A program made the translations under genes and the position numbers. Source: an uncultured Prevotellaceae bacterium (GTDB lineage Bacteria; Bacteroidota; Bacteroidia; Bacteroidales; Bacteroidaceae). Taken from it: DNA of 53,196 bases. Where the stretch lies: the NCBI GenBank assembly GCA_902763615.1, contig CACWSX010000022.1, forward strand, positions 1 to 53,196, read 5' to 3'. Positions 15,401-26,212 of this stretch are shown in pieces (position 1 is the stretch's first letter; each line of letters begins with the position of its first letter). Below the pieces are notes generated by a model that saw only the letters and a list, made by a program, of their open reading frames with translations, made no database searches and had not been told where the DNA came from.

Positions 15401-15778
15401 GTTCTTCTGATAATAATCGAGCCCTTTATTGACATTCTCGATGAGGGCTTCCGATGTAAAGGTGGCCCCTGTAACGGCATCCACCTTCTTGGCTTTAGCA
15501 TTCTTGACGGTCAGACCATCCCATGCATTCAGCAGACTCTTTTTAACCATAGCCAGATATTTCGGCGTCTCCTGATTCTTGAGCACCTCTATCTTTTCAA
15601 TCTTATTTTTCTTAATATAAATTTTAACGGGCACTGCGCCATTATAGCCCTCCACATCCTTGGCGAGGGTCGTCGTGTTAACCACATCAGTACCATTTTC
15701 CTTCGTTATTGGACTGTTCTGCTGACCGGCACTAATCATGGCCACAGCGGCAATCACAATGATAAAATACTTCTTCAT
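15392..15778 (-). CDS. Exported FMN-binding domain protein, 128 aa
   Basis: An N-terminal signal sequence (MKKYFIIVIAAVAMISAG) is followed by an FMN-binding domain like those of RnfG/NqrC: VPVKIYIKKNKIEKIEVLKN and, near the C-terminus, KKVDAVTGATFTSEA. The latter has the (S/T)GAT-x-(S/T) motif whose Thr takes FMN covalently. It is a single-domain protein of the extracytoplasmic electron-transfer type. The usual lipobox Cys is absent (ISAG where ISAC would be expected), so it is probably released by signal peptidase I and not lipid anchored. Partner unknown. Confidence 0.8.
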   Translation of the reverse strand: MKKYFIIVIAAVAMISAGQQNSPITKENGTDVVNTTTLAKDVEGYNGAVPVKIYIKKNKIEKIEVLKNQETPKYLAMVKKSLLNAWDGLTVKNAKAKKVDAVTGATFTSEALIENVNKGLDYYQKNKK

Positions 15779-15916
15779 TTTTTATTATTTCTTATAAACG
15801 TTTACACTATTTTGACGGCAAAGTTACTAAAAAGTTTAGTGTTCCTCACATGAAGTTCAACTTTTTTTTGTAATTTTGCAACCAGATTAATAACTTTTAG
15901 CGCAAAATAAGGAATC

Positions 15917-17338
15917 ATGAAGAAGTTTACCATGACTTGGTTGGCGCTGATGCTGGCCGTTATTACCTATGCAGAAAAGCGTGAAATACACATCCTTGCA
16001 GCCAATGATATGCATGCCCAGATCGAGGTATTCCCTCAGTTGGCTGCCCTGGCCGATAGTCTGCGTACCATAGACCCGTCGCTATTGATCTTTTCAGCAG
16101 GCGACAACCGCACCGGAAATCCTATCAACGACAAATATATTCTGCAAGGCTATCCGATGGTGGCCCTGATGAACCAAGTGGGATTCAACGGCTCCGCCTT
16201 AGGCAACCATGAGTTCGATGCCCTATCGTTGAGACGACTGATAGGACTGTCCAACTTCAGGTATATCTGTGCCAATGCCTTTCCCTCTGATTCCAGCGGC
16301 CTCAAGATTGTGCCGTGTCAGGTGTTTGATGTAGAGGGATTGAAAGTTGGGGTCATCGGTTGCATTCAGTTAAATCCAAAGGGTATTCCCAGCACCCATC
16401 CCGACAACCTCAATGGCATCAGCTTCAAGCCTGCCGAGGAGATTCTCCCCCAATACGAGTATCTCAGCAAGGAATGTGATGCCACCATTCTCCTGTCGCA
16501 CTTAGGCTATCCCGACGACATCAAGATGGCTGAGAAGTTTCCCTGGCTCGACCTTATCATTGGCGGCCATACTCATACCCAACTAAATGGCAACGAAGTA
16601 AAAAACGGCGTGCTAATCACCCAGAACAGAAACAAACTTCACCGTGTGACCTATATCACCCTTACCGTGGAAGATGGCAAAGTCGTTGATAAGAAGGCTG
16701 AATATATCGATGTCAGGAAATACCCTAAAACTGTGAAAGTGGTCGAGGAGATGGCTCGATTCTACAATGACAACCCCACGCTGCGCCGTATCCTGGCTAT
16801 TGCCGATACGCCCTTTGAGACCCGCGAGGAACTGGGTTGCATGATGTGCGATGCCTTCATGGAAGAAACCGGAGCAGAAATCGGCATTGTGAACCCTGGG
16901 GGCGTCCGTATCGAATCACACCCACAGGGAGATATCACTGTGCGCGACGTACTGGAAATGGATCCCTTCGACAACCACGCCGTTGTGCTGGAACTGACAG
17001 GCAACGAGATTGCCCATATGATGCTGACCTATTGCCACAACACGCTTCATAGTTTCCCATATGTTGGCGGCATCACATGTGAGATCACCCTTGAAGAACA
17101 ATTTCCAGAGAAAATCAAGTGTATCAAGTTGCTGACACTCGACGGCAAGAAGTTAAACATGAAAAAGAAGTATAAGGTAGTAACCAACAACTATATCCCC
17201 GCCACTAGCGAGATTCCTGAAGGTTCCGACCATATACTGAATCTAGAGACAAGCAATATCATCATGCAATTCCTAGAGAAAAAGAAGGTTGTGAGCTACC
17301 AAGGTGTCAGCAGACTGAAGATAAGACCTCTTGAGTAG
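15917..17338 (+). CDS. Exported 5'-nucleotidase / metallophosphoesterase (UshA-like)
   Basis: 473 residues. A short signal peptide (MKKFTMTWLALMLAVITYA) leads into a calcineurin-like metallophosphatase domain. Its motifs are AANDMHAQIE (D-x-H), SAGDNRTGNP (GD), ALGNHEFDAL (GNHE), LLSHLGYPDD and GGHTHTQL (GHTH). From about 300 a 5'-nucleotidase C-terminal domain follows (GIVNPGGVRIESHPQGDITV; DPFDNHAVVLELTGNEI), which gives nucleotide specificity. It probably dephosphorylates nucleotides in the periplasm for nucleoside salvage. The 3' end overlaps the convergent waaA by 32 nt. Confidence 0.9.
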   Translation: MKKFTMTWLALMLAVITYAEKREIHILAANDMHAQIEVFPQLAALADSLRTIDPSLLIFSAGDNRTGNPINDKYILQGYPMVALMNQVGFNGSALGNHEFDALSLRRLIGLSNFRYICANAFPSDSSGLKIVPCQVFDVEGLKVGVIGCIQLNPKGIPSTHPDNLNGISFKPAEEILPQYEYLSKECDATILLSHLGYPDDIKMAEKFPWLDLIIGGHTHTQLNGNEVKNGVLITQNRNKLHRVTYITLTVEDGKVVDKKAEYIDVRKYPKTVKVVEEMARFYNDNPTLRRILAIADTPFETREELGCMMCDAFMEETGAEIGIVNPGGVRIESHPQGDITVRDVLEMDPFDNHAVVLELTGNEIAHMMLTYCHNTLHSFPYVGGITCEITLEEQFPEKIKCIKLLTLDGKKLNMKKKYKVVTNNYIPATSEIPEGSDHILNLETSNIIMQFLEKKKVVSYQGVSRLKIRPLE

Positions 17339-18548
17339 CACCAGCCTGACCCTTTACGAACCGTCCAGCTAATCGTCCCTGGTCGGCAAGATAAGCCTCA
17401 TCGGTCATAAAGCGATCCATCTGCTTCTGGAAATCGTCGTAATTGGCGATTTCAAAGCCGCCACCTTTCTTTAAGCCTTGAGCCTCCTGGAACCGTTGGT
17501 TGTTGGGGCCAAAGAACACAGGCACATCCCAGACTGCCGCTTCCAGAAGATTATGAATACCCACGCCAAAGCCACCACCGACATAGGCCACATCACCATA
17601 ATGGTAGATACTTGACAAGAGGCCGAAACAATTCACGATCAGCACCTCAGCATTAGCCAACTCATCGGAATAGCCAGCGTTCTCAGAGAGTCCGGAATAC
17701 TCAGAATATCTTATCACCTTGCGTCCCTCGAGCAAAGCCTCTATCTGCTTGAGGTGATCCTCGCCAATAACGTGTGGAGCGATAATAAGTTTCCAGTCGC
17801 GATGCTTATCAAAATACTTGATGAAAATCTCCTCATCAGGCGGCCATGATGATCCTGCCACAAACACTTTGGCATCCTGCTTGAAAGCTTTAATAACAGG
17901 AAGTTGCTTAGACGCCTCCTTTATCTGGAGCACACGGTCAAAACGGGTATCACCAACGATTGACACGTTATGAATACCGATCTTGCCCAGCAGTTCCTTG
18001 CTCTGTTCATTCTGCACAAAGAAATGTGTAAAGCAGTTCAGCACACGACCATACTGACGGCCATACCACTTGAAGAACACCTGATCAGGACGGAAGATAC
18101 TCGATACACTATAGACCGGTACATTTCTGTGTTTCAGAATATGCAGATAATTATACCAGAACTCATACTTGATGAAGAACGCCATCACCGGATGGACGGC
18201 ACGCAAAAAACGGCGGGCATTCGCAATGGTATCCAAGGGCAGATAGGTAATGATGTCGGCACCTTCATAATTCTTTCGCACTTCATAACCAGAGGGAGAA
18301 AAGAATGTCAATAGAATCTTATACTCTGGATGTTTCTTCCGAAGTTGCTCTATCAATGGACGCCCTTGTTCAAACTCGCCCAACGAGGCGGCATGGAACC
18401 ACACATACTTGGCATCTGGGTCTACCTTCTCCTTAAGAATACGGAAAGCCTCACGTTCACCACGCCACATTTTCCGTACCTTCTCATTAAAGCGACTGTA
18501 AATCGCCACGCCAAAGAGATAGAGATATATGATCAGATTATAGATCAT
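17307..18548 (-). CDS. waaA: 3-deoxy-D-manno-octulosonic acid transferase (KDO transferase)
   Basis: 413 residues of the WaaA/KdtA family (GT30). An N-terminal membrane anchor ([20 protein letters not shown]) is followed by VWFHAASLGEFEQGRPLIEQ, containing the conserved SxGE with the catalytic Glu. TFFSPSGYE follows, and in the C-terminal domain VAYVGGGFGVGIHNLLEAAV and PVFFGPNNQRFQEAQGL. It adds KDO from CMP-KDO to lipid A precursor at the inner membrane. Its ATG overlaps the gltX stop by one base (TGATG), so the two are translationally coupled. Confidence 0.92.
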   Translation of the reverse strand: MIYNLIIYLYLFGVAIYSRFNEKVRKMWRGEREAFRILKEKVDPDAKYVWFHAASLGEFEQGRPLIEQLRKKHPEYKILLTFFSPSGYEVRKNYEGADIITYLPLDTIANARRFLRAVHPVMAFFIKYEFWYNYLHILKHRNVPVYSVSSIFRPDQVFFKWYGRQYGRVLNCFTHFFVQNEQSKELLGKIGIHNVSIVGDTRFDRVLQIKEASKQLPVIKAFKQDAKVFVAGSSWPPDEEIFIKYFDKHRDWKLIIAPHVIGEDHLKQIEALLEGRKVIRYSEYSGLSENAGYSDELANAEVLIVNCFGLLSSIYHYGDVAYVGGGFGVGIHNLLEAAVWDVPVFFGPNNQRFQEAQGLKKGGGFEIANYDDFQKQMDRFMTDEAYLADQGRLAGRFVKGQAGATQEVLSSVC

Positions 18549-20065
18549 CAGCCAAGTACTTCGATTGCACGTTTCATTCTTGCAAGTGTCTCCTCCTTGC
18601 CCAAGAAGGCAGAAATATCAAACATACCCGGTCCTTTGCCTTCGCCAACAAGTGTCAGGCGCCACGCATTCATCACGTTGCCGAGTTTGTATTCCTTCTG
18701 CTCCACCCATGCATGGACGATCTTCTCCTGATTCTCGAGCGAGAAGTCGTCAATGTCCTCCAATACGCTCATCAGTTCGGTCATGACAGCTGCCGAATCT
18801 TCCTTCCAGCGTTTCTTGGCTGTCTTTTCATCATATTCCGTCGGTGCCACGAAGAAGAATGAGCACAAAGGCCACAACTCATGCACAAACGACACACGGT
18901 CTTTCATCATGGCCGTTACCTGCAGAATACGTTCCGGGGGCTCATTGGGACAATGTGCCTTGACCATCGGCTCAAACAAAGCAGCAATCTCCTCGTTCGA
19001 CTTTTTCAGGATATACTCGTGATTAAACCAAATGGCTTTCTCATAAGCGAACTTGGCACCTGCCTTCGAACACTTGGTGATATCAAAGAGCGGTACGAGT
19101 TCATCAAGCGTAAATAATTCCTGCTCCGTTCCGGGATTCCATCCCAACAAGGCCAGAAAATTAATGACGGCCTCTGGGAAATAGCCATCCTCACGATAGC
19201 CACGAGAGGTTTCCCCCGACTTGGGATCTTTCCACAACAAAGGGAACACGGGGAAGCCAAGACGATCGCCATCGCGTTTGGAGAGTTTACCCTTACCATC
19301 AGGTTTCAGCAACAATGGCAAGTGGGCAAACTGTGGCATTGTGTCCTCCCAGCCAAAGGCTTGATAGAGCAGTACGTGCAGCGGTGCACTGGGTAGCCAT
19401 TCCTCACCACGGATAACATGTGAAATCTCCATCAGATGGTCATCAACAATGTTGGCCAGGTGATAGGTCGGCAACTGGTCGGCACTCTTGAAGAGCACCT
19501 TATCGTCGAGGATATCACTCTTCACACGCACCTCACCACGAATCAGGTCATTGACTAGCACCTCTTGTCCAGCCTCAATCTTAAAACGCACCACATACTG
19601 CTGACCACCGGCAATCAACTGCTCCACCTCCTCCTTGGGAAGGGTCAATGAGTTACGCATCTGACTACGCGTATGACAGTCGTATTGGAAGTTTTGTATC
19701 TCCGCACGCTTGGTCTCCAGTTCCTGAGGGGTATCGAAGGCAATATAGGCCTTTCCCGCATCCAACAACTGCTGGACATATTTCTTATAGATTTCTCTAC
19801 GCTCACTCTGACGATAAGGTCCTTTGTCGCCTCCAAAGCTGACGCCCTCATCAAACTGAATGCCCAACCACTTGAACGATTCGATGATATACTCCTCTGC
19901 CCCAGGTACGAAACGTGTAGAATCGGTATCTTCTATGCGGAACACAAGGTCGCCCTGATGCTGGCGGGCAAACAGATAATTATACAAGGCAGTACGCACA
20001 CCACCGATGTGCAATGCTCCTGTTGGACTCGGTGCAAAACGCACCCTGACTCTTCTTTCTGACAT
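18548..20065 (-). CDS. gltX: Glutamyl-tRNA synthetase
   Basis: 505 residues from ATG 20065 ([20 protein letters not shown]). The frame is open further upstream, but the promoter -7 box at 20086-20093 fixes this start. Class I signatures are HIGG ([13 protein letters not shown]) and KLSKRDG, the KMSKS equivalent. [20 protein letters not shown] is typical of GluRS. It charges tRNA-Glu in the cytoplasm. Cotranscribed with waaA. Confidence 0.95.
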   Translation of the reverse strand: MSERRVRVRFAPSPTGALHIGGVRTALYNYLFARQHQGDLVFRIEDTDSTRFVPGAEEYIIESFKWLGIQFDEGVSFGGDKGPYRQSERREIYKKYVQQLLDAGKAYIAFDTPQELETKRAEIQNFQYDCHTRSQMRNSLTLPKEEVEQLIAGGQQYVVRFKIEAGQEVLVNDLIRGEVRVKSDILDDKVLFKSADQLPTYHLANIVDDHLMEISHVIRGEEWLPSAPLHVLLYQAFGWEDTMPQFAHLPLLLKPDGKGKLSKRDGDRLGFPVFPLLWKDPKSGETSRGYREDGYFPEAVINFLALLGWNPGTEQELFTLDELVPLFDITKCSKAGAKFAYEKAIWFNHEYILKKSNEEIAALFEPMVKAHCPNEPPERILQVTAMMKDRVSFVHELWPLCSFFFVAPTEYDEKTAKKRWKEDSAAVMTELMSVLEDIDDFSLENQEKIVHAWVEQKEYKLGNVMNAWRLTLVGEGKGPGMFDISAFLGKEETLARMKRAIEVLG

Positions 20066-20085
20066 GCTTATATTGAATTTTGCTG

Positions 20086-20123
20086 CAAAGTTAATCTTTT
20101 TTTTAGAAATATTTGTATCTTTG
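20086..20123. promoter_or_regulatory. Tightly packed divergent promoters of gltX (minus) and the HD phosphodiesterase (plus)
   Basis: TAACTTTG on the minus strand (20093-20086) serves gltX. TATCTTTG on the plus strand (20116-20123) serves the HD gene. Only 22 bp separate the two -7 boxes, so the -33 regions overlap the opposite promoter and RNA polymerases should compete. The -33 boxes are poorly conserved. Confidence 0.6.
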
Positions 20124-20141
20124 CAGCAAAAATATACCGTC

Positions 20142-22193
20142 ATGAACAATTTTAACCTGAAAACAGACATTACCTGGCGCGACTTCCTGATTCGCGTCGG
20201 ACTCATTATTGTCACGGTAGCCATTATTACCTGGTTCCTTCCAAGCGACACCAATAACACCTTCAAGGTAGAAAAAGGGAAGCCCTGGAATTATGCTGAC
20301 CTGCGGGCGCCCTTTGACTTCCCGATCTTAAAGACCGACGAGGCCGTTAAGGAAGAACGCGACAGTCTGTTGAAACAATATGAGCCCTATTTCAATTTGA
20401 ACAAGAGCACAGAGAGCACGCAAATCCGGCAGTTTGTAAAAGACTATAACCAAGGTATCCCTGGTATATCCAACGACTATATCAGTATCATCGCTAACCG
20501 TCTTCACGCCATTTACCAAAAAGGTGTGATGAGTACGACCGATTATGCGTCAGTCAACAAAGATACCACCCGAATGATCAGGATTGTCAGCGGCAAGACC
20601 GCCATCAGCGTAAAGATAAACAAAGTTTATTCGACAGTCTCGGCCTACGAACAACTATTCCTAGACCCAGAACTGGATAGTCATCGGGAAATCTTACAGA
20701 AGTGCAACCTAAATGATTACATTTCGCCTAATCTGAACTACGACAAGGAGCGCAGCGAAGCCAGCCTGAGTGATCTGACCAACAGCATTCCGCTGGCCAC
20801 CGGTATTGCCCAGCATGGACAAAAGATCATCGACAGAGGAGATATTGTGGATAGCAAGACTTACAATATCCTCATGTCATACCAGAAAGAGATGGAGCGA
20901 CGCAATAAAAACGACCAGCAGATCAGCGTCACGATCATGGGACAGATTCTATATGTTACCATCCTTGTGATTTGCTTGACCGTTTTCCTAACGCTTTTCC
21001 GCAATGACTATTTCGAGAAAATCAGGTCAATAGCCATGCTCTACTCACTGGTCATTTTCTTCACTGTCATCTCGTCGGTAATGGTTACGCACAATTTCCT
21101 GCATGTCTATATTATACCGTTTGTGATGGTTCCCATTTTCATCCGCGTATTTATGGACTCGCGCACGGCTTTCATGACCCATGCCATTATGATCCTCATC
21201 TGTGCCTGCGCATTACAGCACCCCTTGGAGTTTGTGGCCGTTGAAACGGTGGCTGGCATTGTGGCTATCTTTGCACTGAGAGAACTATCCAGCCGTTCAC
21301 AGTTGTTCTGGACAGCAGTATTGGTGACTTTAGCAGCCTCACTGATGAACCTTGCACTCGACTGGATACAGAACGATAACTTCTCGGAGATCAATGTCAG
21401 CGAGTACAACTATCTGTTTGTCAATGGCATTTTCCTATTCTGTTCCTACCCGCTACTGTACCTCATCGAGAAAACGTTCGGCTTCATCTCAAATATCACG
21501 CTGATCGAGCTCTCGGATATGAACAAGGAGATTCTCCGTAAGATGAGTGAGGTAGCGCCAGGAACCTTCCAACATTCCATTCAGGTAGGCAACTTGGCAG
21601 CAGAGATTGCCAGAAAGATCGGCGCCAAGAGTCAACTCGTGCGTACGGGTGCCTATTATCATGACATAGGAAAGATCCAGAATCCCATCTATTATACTGA
21701 GAACCAGTCGGGCGTCAATCCCCATGAGAGTATGACCTTTGTGGATAGTGCCCAGATGATTATCAGCCATGTGACAGAAGGTCTCAAACTGGCAGAAAAA
21801 TACAATCTGCCCGATGTCATTAAGGACTTTATTGCCACGCATCATGGTCTCGGAAAGGCCAAATATTTTTATGTCAAACAAAAGAACGCCTTCCCCGACG
21901 AGGCTGTCGACGATCTTCTGTTTACCTATCCTGGTCCCAATCCCTTCACCAAGGAGCAGGCCATTCTGATGATGGCCGATTCCGTGGAAGCTGCCTCTCG
22001 TTCATTGCCCGACTACACGGAAAAAAGCATCCGTGAAATGGTGAACCGTCTGATAGACACACAAGTGGCAGAGGGTTACTTCAAAGAATGTCCCATCACC
22101 TTCCGCGACATTGCCTACGCAAAAACCGTCCTTATTGAAAAGCTGAAAACCATCTATCACACCCGTATCTCGTATCCCGAACTCAAGAAATAG
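20142..22193 (+). CDS. 7TM-HD family phosphodiesterase (PgpH/YqfF-like, probable c-di-AMP hydrolase)
   Basis: 683 residues from ATG 20142 ([17 protein letters not shown]). A first membrane helix ([15 protein letters not shown]) precedes a roughly 240-residue extracytoplasmic 7TMR-HDED domain. A bundle of about seven helices follows ([18 protein letters not shown] onward). The cytosolic HD domain shows [29 protein letters not shown] (HD), ATHHGLG and [12 protein letters not shown]. Family members hydrolyse c-di-AMP. A c-di-AMP role in this organism is inferred from the family. The longer upstream frame would extend into gltX and past the promoter. Confidence 0.9.
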   Translation: MNNFNLKTDITWRDFLIRVGLIIVTVAIITWFLPSDTNNTFKVEKGKPWNYADLRAPFDFPILKTDEAVKEERDSLLKQYEPYFNLNKSTESTQIRQFVKDYNQGIPGISNDYISIIANRLHAIYQKGVMSTTDYASVNKDTTRMIRIVSGKTAISVKINKVYSTVSAYEQLFLDPELDSHREILQKCNLNDYISPNLNYDKERSEASLSDLTNSIPLATGIAQHGQKIIDRGDIVDSKTYNILMSYQKEMERRNKNDQQISVTIMGQILYVTILVICLTVFLTLFRNDYFEKIRSIAMLYSLVIFFTVISSVMVTHNFLHVYIIPFVMVPIFIRVFMDSRTAFMTHAIMILICACALQHPLEFVAVETVAGIVAIFALRELSSRSQLFWTAVLVTLAASLMNLALDWIQNDNFSEINVSEYNYLFVNGIFLFCSYPLLYLIEKTFGFISNITLIELSDMNKEILRKMSEVAPGTFQHSIQVGNLAAEIARKIGAKSQLVRTGAYYHDIGKIQNPIYYTENQSGVNPHESMTFVDSAQMIISHVTEGLKLAEKYNLPDVIKDFIATHHGLGKAKYFYVKQKNAFPDEAVDDLLFTYPGPNPFTKEQAILMMADSVEAASRSLPDYTEKSIREMVNRLIDTQVAEGYFKECPITFRDIAYAKTVLIEKLKTIYHTRISYPELKK

Positions 22194-22312
22194 TTGATTG
22201 TCTTGGCTTTCAGATTTGCACAAAACTGCACATTTGTGCATGTTTGTGTGCAATTTTCGTTAATATTCGTTAACTTTGTGCACGCAAACAATCTTGTTTA
22301 GAACAATCTCCA

Positions 22313-22320
22313 TACCTTTG
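22313..22320 (+). promoter_or_regulatory. -7 box of the FadL-like gene
   Basis: TACCTTTG about 30 nt upstream of the ATG at 22351. A second match, TAACTTTG, lies at 22271-22278. Confidence 0.5.
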
Positions 22321-22350
22321 CAGCCGATTTTTAAAGATTGTTTTAGGATT

Positions 22351-23919
22351 ATGAACAAAATTAAAGAAATGATGTTCGGCGTGATGCTGGCATCAGTAAC
22401 AACCGCCACAGCAGGTGGCATCTTAACCAACACCAACCAGAGTATCGACTTTTTACGCAACCCAGCCCGTGATGCCGCCATCGGCCTCGACGGTGTGTAT
22501 AGCAACCCCGCTGGCGTGGCCTTTCTCCCAGAAGGATTCCATTTAGGATTTAACTGGCAGTATGCCCACCAGACCCGTACCATTACCAGTACGAATCCCG
22601 TCTTTGCTTTAGGTCGTAAGAATCAAGGACAGACCACCAAGATATTCGAAGGTGTGGCCGACGCCCCTTTCATTCCCTCCCTTCAGGCTGCCTATAACAA
22701 AGGCGACTGGAGCATACAGTTCAACTTCTCCGTACCTGGCGGTGGCGGTAGCTGTGAGTTTGCCGACGGTCTGGGTTCTTTCGAGAGTGTTGTCGGTGGC
22801 ATCGCCCATCAGCTCAGCGGACTCGACCAGATTGCCACGGCCCTTGGCCAACAGGCCCCCGGTGTGACCGGCTACGACATGGATGGCTATATGCAGGGCC
22901 GTCAGTATTATTTCGGATTCCAGCTCGGAACTGCCTATAAGATTTTACCCAACCTCTCTGTCTATGGCGGTCTGCGAGTGCTTTACGGCACCGCTACCTA
23001 CAAGGCTAAGATCAGCAACATCCAGGTGAAGACCGCTGGCGGCTATGTTGATTTCGGCAGTTTCCTACAATCAGCCACAGCATTAGTTGATGGCGGTATC
23101 AGCACGGTCAACAATGGTTTAGCACAGGTCATTGCCGGTATGGCGCAATATGAGACCGCAGGTGCCACAGCCCTACCCGAGTACCAGCAACTGGTTGCCA
23201 AGAAAGCACAGCTCGAAGATACTGCCGCCACCCTTCAAGGCACCAGCCAGAACCTAAATGCGTTGCAGAAATACTCTCAGGGTGTGAACCTGCTCTGCAA
23301 CCAGTCGAGCGTAGGCGTGGCTCCCATTATCGGTATCGACTATAAGTTCGGCCGCTTTAACCTTGCAGCCAAGTACGAGGCAAAAACGCAGATCCGTATG
23401 TTAAACGAGTCAACTGTCAACGAGGCCAGCGAGATTGCAGCTGTCAACAAGTTCCGCGATGGTGAGAAGATTGATGAAGACTCTCCCGCGCAACTTGCCC
23501 TTGGTGCCATGTGGAGTCCTGTAGACCAGGTGCGTCTGAACATAGGCTACCACCATTTTTACGACAAGAACGCCCGTTGGTATAACAACGCCCAAGACTT
23601 GCTCGATGGCGGTACAGACGAGTACCTTGGCGGTGTGGAATGGGATGTGACCGACCGTCTGACCATCTCTGCAGGAGGACAGCTCACGCACTACCAGCTC
23701 ACCGATAATTATATGAACGATATGTCGTTTGTGGTCAACTCAAGCAGCATCGGCTTTGGCTTCAACTATAAGGCCAACGAGCAGATTACCCTGAAAGCCG
23801 CATATTTTCAGACCAACTACGACGATTACAACCGTACCGACTATCCTACAGCTGGTGTAAGCGACTCCTTCACCCGCACCAACCGCGTTCTCGGTATCGG
23901 TTGCGAGGTCAGTTTCTAA
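22351..23919 (+). CDS. Outer-membrane transport protein, OMPP1/FadL family
   Basis: 522 residues from ATG 22351. The signal peptide is MNKIKEMMFGVMLASVTTA. The N-terminus then reads NQSIDFLRNPARDAAIGLDG and YSNPAGVAFLPEGF, the NPAG hallmark of FadL-type barrels. Aromatic amphipathic strands run to a C-terminal GIGCEVSF ending in Phe, typical of beta-barrels. The central insert (about 225-320) is helical and Ala/Gln-rich. FadL-family channels take up hydrophobic compounds such as long-chain fatty acids. Substrate unknown here. Confidence 0.85.
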   Translation: MNKIKEMMFGVMLASVTTATAGGILTNTNQSIDFLRNPARDAAIGLDGVYSNPAGVAFLPEGFHLGFNWQYAHQTRTITSTNPVFALGRKNQGQTTKIFEGVADAPFIPSLQAAYNKGDWSIQFNFSVPGGGGSCEFADGLGSFESVVGGIAHQLSGLDQIATALGQQAPGVTGYDMDGYMQGRQYYFGFQLGTAYKILPNLSVYGGLRVLYGTATYKAKISNIQVKTAGGYVDFGSFLQSATALVDGGISTVNNGLAQVIAGMAQYETAGATALPEYQQLVAKKAQLEDTAATLQGTSQNLNALQKYSQGVNLLCNQSSVGVAPIIGIDYKFGRFNLAAKYEAKTQIRMLNESTVNEASEIAAVNKFRDGEKIDEDSPAQLALGAMWSPVDQVRLNIGYHHFYDKNARWYNNAQDLLDGGTDEYLGGVEWDVTDRLTISAGGQLTHYQLTDNYMNDMSFVVNSSSIGFGFNYKANEQITLKAAYFQTNYDDYNRTDYPTAGVSDSFTRTNRVLGIGCEVSF

Positions 23920-23949
23920 AAACACTTCGGATTCAGAATTGGTTTGACG

Positions 23950-26205
23950 TCATAGCGGATCGACGTCATAGTAGATTTGGAGGGAGGCATAGCGCTTGTC
24001 TTGCAGCATTTGATGTTGGGCAAGCGCTAAATATTTACGGACTTCGGCCATGTTGAGACTAGGCTCTAGCTTCAATACGATTTTTCGGATGGAGAGCGAC
24101 TTGACTTTCGAGATACCAGGTTTGTCAGGGCCCAGGACGCGACCTGAGAACCATTGACGCAAGTGAGCGCCCATCTCTACACCAGCCGCTTCGACAATGG
24201 CATTTTGGCGATGCTTCAGATAGACGTAGACAAGGCGATAATAAGGCGGATAGCGGAACTGCTGGCGCTCGGCTATCAGCGAACGATAGAAAGCGGCATA
24301 ATCATTGTGAACCACCTGACCAATCAATGGCAAATCAGGGCTCTTGGTCTGCAGGATTACAAGTCCACGCTTGCCCTTGCGTCCTGCGCGGCCACTGACT
24401 TGCGACATCATCATAAACGCATGTTCATAAGCCCTGAAATCGGGATAATTCAGCATGGTATCGGCATTGAGGATACCCACCACAGATACTTTATCGAAAT
24501 CAAGTCCTTTGCTAATCATCTGCGTGCCGATGAGCAGATTGGTCCGGCCTGAAGAAAAGTCATTGATGATGCGTTCATAAGCCTGGCGACTGCGGGTGGT
24601 ATCGAGATCCATCCTGGAGATACGAGCATCGGGGAAGATATCGTGCACCTCGGCCTCGATTTTCTCCGTACCATATCCCCGTGTCTGCAACTGCGTGCAA
24701 CCGCAATTAGGACATTCAGTAGGTACCTGATAGGTATTGCCACAATAATGACACGTCAGTTGGTTCAGATTGCGATGGAGGGTGAGCGATACGTCGCAAT
24801 GCTGGCAATGAGGCACCCATCCGCACTGCTTGCATTCAATCATAGGGGCATAGCCTCGACGGTTCTGGAAGAGAATAACTTGTTCACCATGTTCCAGAGC
24901 TTCACGCACCTTGCTTAGCAGTAATGGCGAGAAGAGCCCGTTCATCATCTTACGATGCTGCAAATCCTTGGTGTCCACTACCTGTATCTCAGGCAGTTCG
25001 ATACCTTTATAGCGTTGGAACAATTCCACAAGACCATATTTGCCTGTTTTGGCATTATGATAAGTCTCAAGTGATGGTGTAGCCGTACCGAGTAGCACCT
25101 TTGCCTTTTGCATCTGGGCAAGCATGATGGCAGCACTGCGAGCATGGTAACGGGGCATGGGGTCTTGCTGCTTGTAGCTGGTTTCGTGTTCCTCATCGAT
25201 TATCACCAACCCTAACTGCTGAAAAGGCAGGAAGACGGCACTTCGCGCACCAAGTATCACGTCGTAGGGATGGCCAGACAGTTGCTTCTGCCAGATCTCA
25301 ACGCGTTCCGCATCAGAGTATTTGGAGTGATAGATGCCCAGTCGATTGCCAAAGACACGCTGCAAACGGTCCATAATCTGTACGGTAAGAGCTATCTCAG
25401 GCAGAAGATAAAGCACCTGCCGTTTCTGTTCCAGCGCCTGACGAATCAAATGGATATAGATTTCTGTTTTACCGCTGGATGTCACTCCATGCAGAAGGGT
25501 CACATTCTTTTTCAGAAACGAGAAGTGAATCTGGTTATAGGCATCCTGCTGAATTGGGCTTAATGGCTGGATTCTGTCTAAATGGGGTTCACCACCATGA
25601 TTCAGACGTCCTACTTCCTGTTCATAGGTTTCCAGAAGTCCTCGTTGGACGAGAGCCGCTACCGTTTGAAGGCTATGACCTTGGTTCAGCAGTTCATCGC
25701 GGGTCAGGATTGTCGTCGCTGTCGCGCCATACTCTTCTATTCCAGAAAGAGCCATATAATCAATTAAGGCTGCCTGCTGCTTGGGAGCTCGCCGTAACAT
25801 ATCAAGGGCGATGTGAAGCGCCTGTTCGCTACGAAACTGAGGTACCAGACGGATATAGGTCTCTGTCTTCGGCTTATAACCGTCTTCGGCTTTCAAGCCT
25901 GAGGGAAGTGCAGCCTTGAAAACCTCACCTATCGGCGACATATAATAGTCAGCGATCCATTGCCAGAGGCGAAGCTGGTTGCCAAGAAGCATCGGTGTAG
26001 AATCCAAAACCTGAAGGATATCCTTGGTCTGATATCCTTCAGGTTGTTGATGGTGCATCGAGGCAATGATGCCTACGTATGTTTTGTTCCTTCCGAAAGG
26101 TACAAGTACGCGTTTCCCCACCTCTACCTGTTCATTTGCCGACGATGGTACGGAATAGGTAAAGAAGCCGTCAAGCGGCACAGGTAGGATAACGTCGACG
26201 AACAA
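23950..26205 (-). CDS. priA: Primosomal protein N' (replication restart helicase)
   Basis: 751 residues. The N-terminal DNA-binding part (FVDVILPVPLDGFFTYSVP) precedes a superfamily 2 helicase with Walker A LLHGVTSSGKTEIYIHLI, Walker B LVIIDEEHE and motif III LLGTATPS. The zinc-binding insert has eight cysteines (CKQCGWVPHCQHC, CHYCGNTYQVPTECPNCGC). The C-terminal helicase lobe shows VSGRAGRKGKRG. It reloads the replisome at stalled forks. It lies 8 nt after the beta-barrel gene on the same strand. Its 3' end faces that of the FadL-like gene. Confidence 0.95.
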   Translation of the reverse strand: MFVDVILPVPLDGFFTYSVPSSANEQVEVGKRVLVPFGRNKTYVGIIASMHHQQPEGYQTKDILQVLDSTPMLLGNQLRLWQWIADYYMSPIGEVFKAALPSGLKAEDGYKPKTETYIRLVPQFRSEQALHIALDMLRRAPKQQAALIDYMALSGIEEYGATATTILTRDELLNQGHSLQTVAALVQRGLLETYEQEVGRLNHGGEPHLDRIQPLSPIQQDAYNQIHFSFLKKNVTLLHGVTSSGKTEIYIHLIRQALEQKRQVLYLLPEIALTVQIMDRLQRVFGNRLGIYHSKYSDAERVEIWQKQLSGHPYDVILGARSAVFLPFQQLGLVIIDEEHETSYKQQDPMPRYHARSAAIMLAQMQKAKVLLGTATPSLETYHNAKTGKYGLVELFQRYKGIELPEIQVVDTKDLQHRKMMNGLFSPLLLSKVREALEHGEQVILFQNRRGYAPMIECKQCGWVPHCQHCDVSLTLHRNLNQLTCHYCGNTYQVPTECPNCGCTQLQTRGYGTEKIEAEVHDIFPDARISRMDLDTTRSRQAYERIINDFSSGRTNLLIGTQMISKGLDFDKVSVVGILNADTMLNYPDFRAYEHAFMMMSQVSGRAGRKGKRGLVILQTKSPDLPLIGQVVHNDYAAFYRSLIAERQQFRYPPYYRLVYVYLKHRQNAIVEAAGVEMGAHLRQWFSGRVLGPDKPGISKVKSLSIRKIVLKLEPSLNMAEVRKYLALAQHQMLQDKRYASLQIYYDVDPL

Positions 26206-26212
26206 AGCCTAC

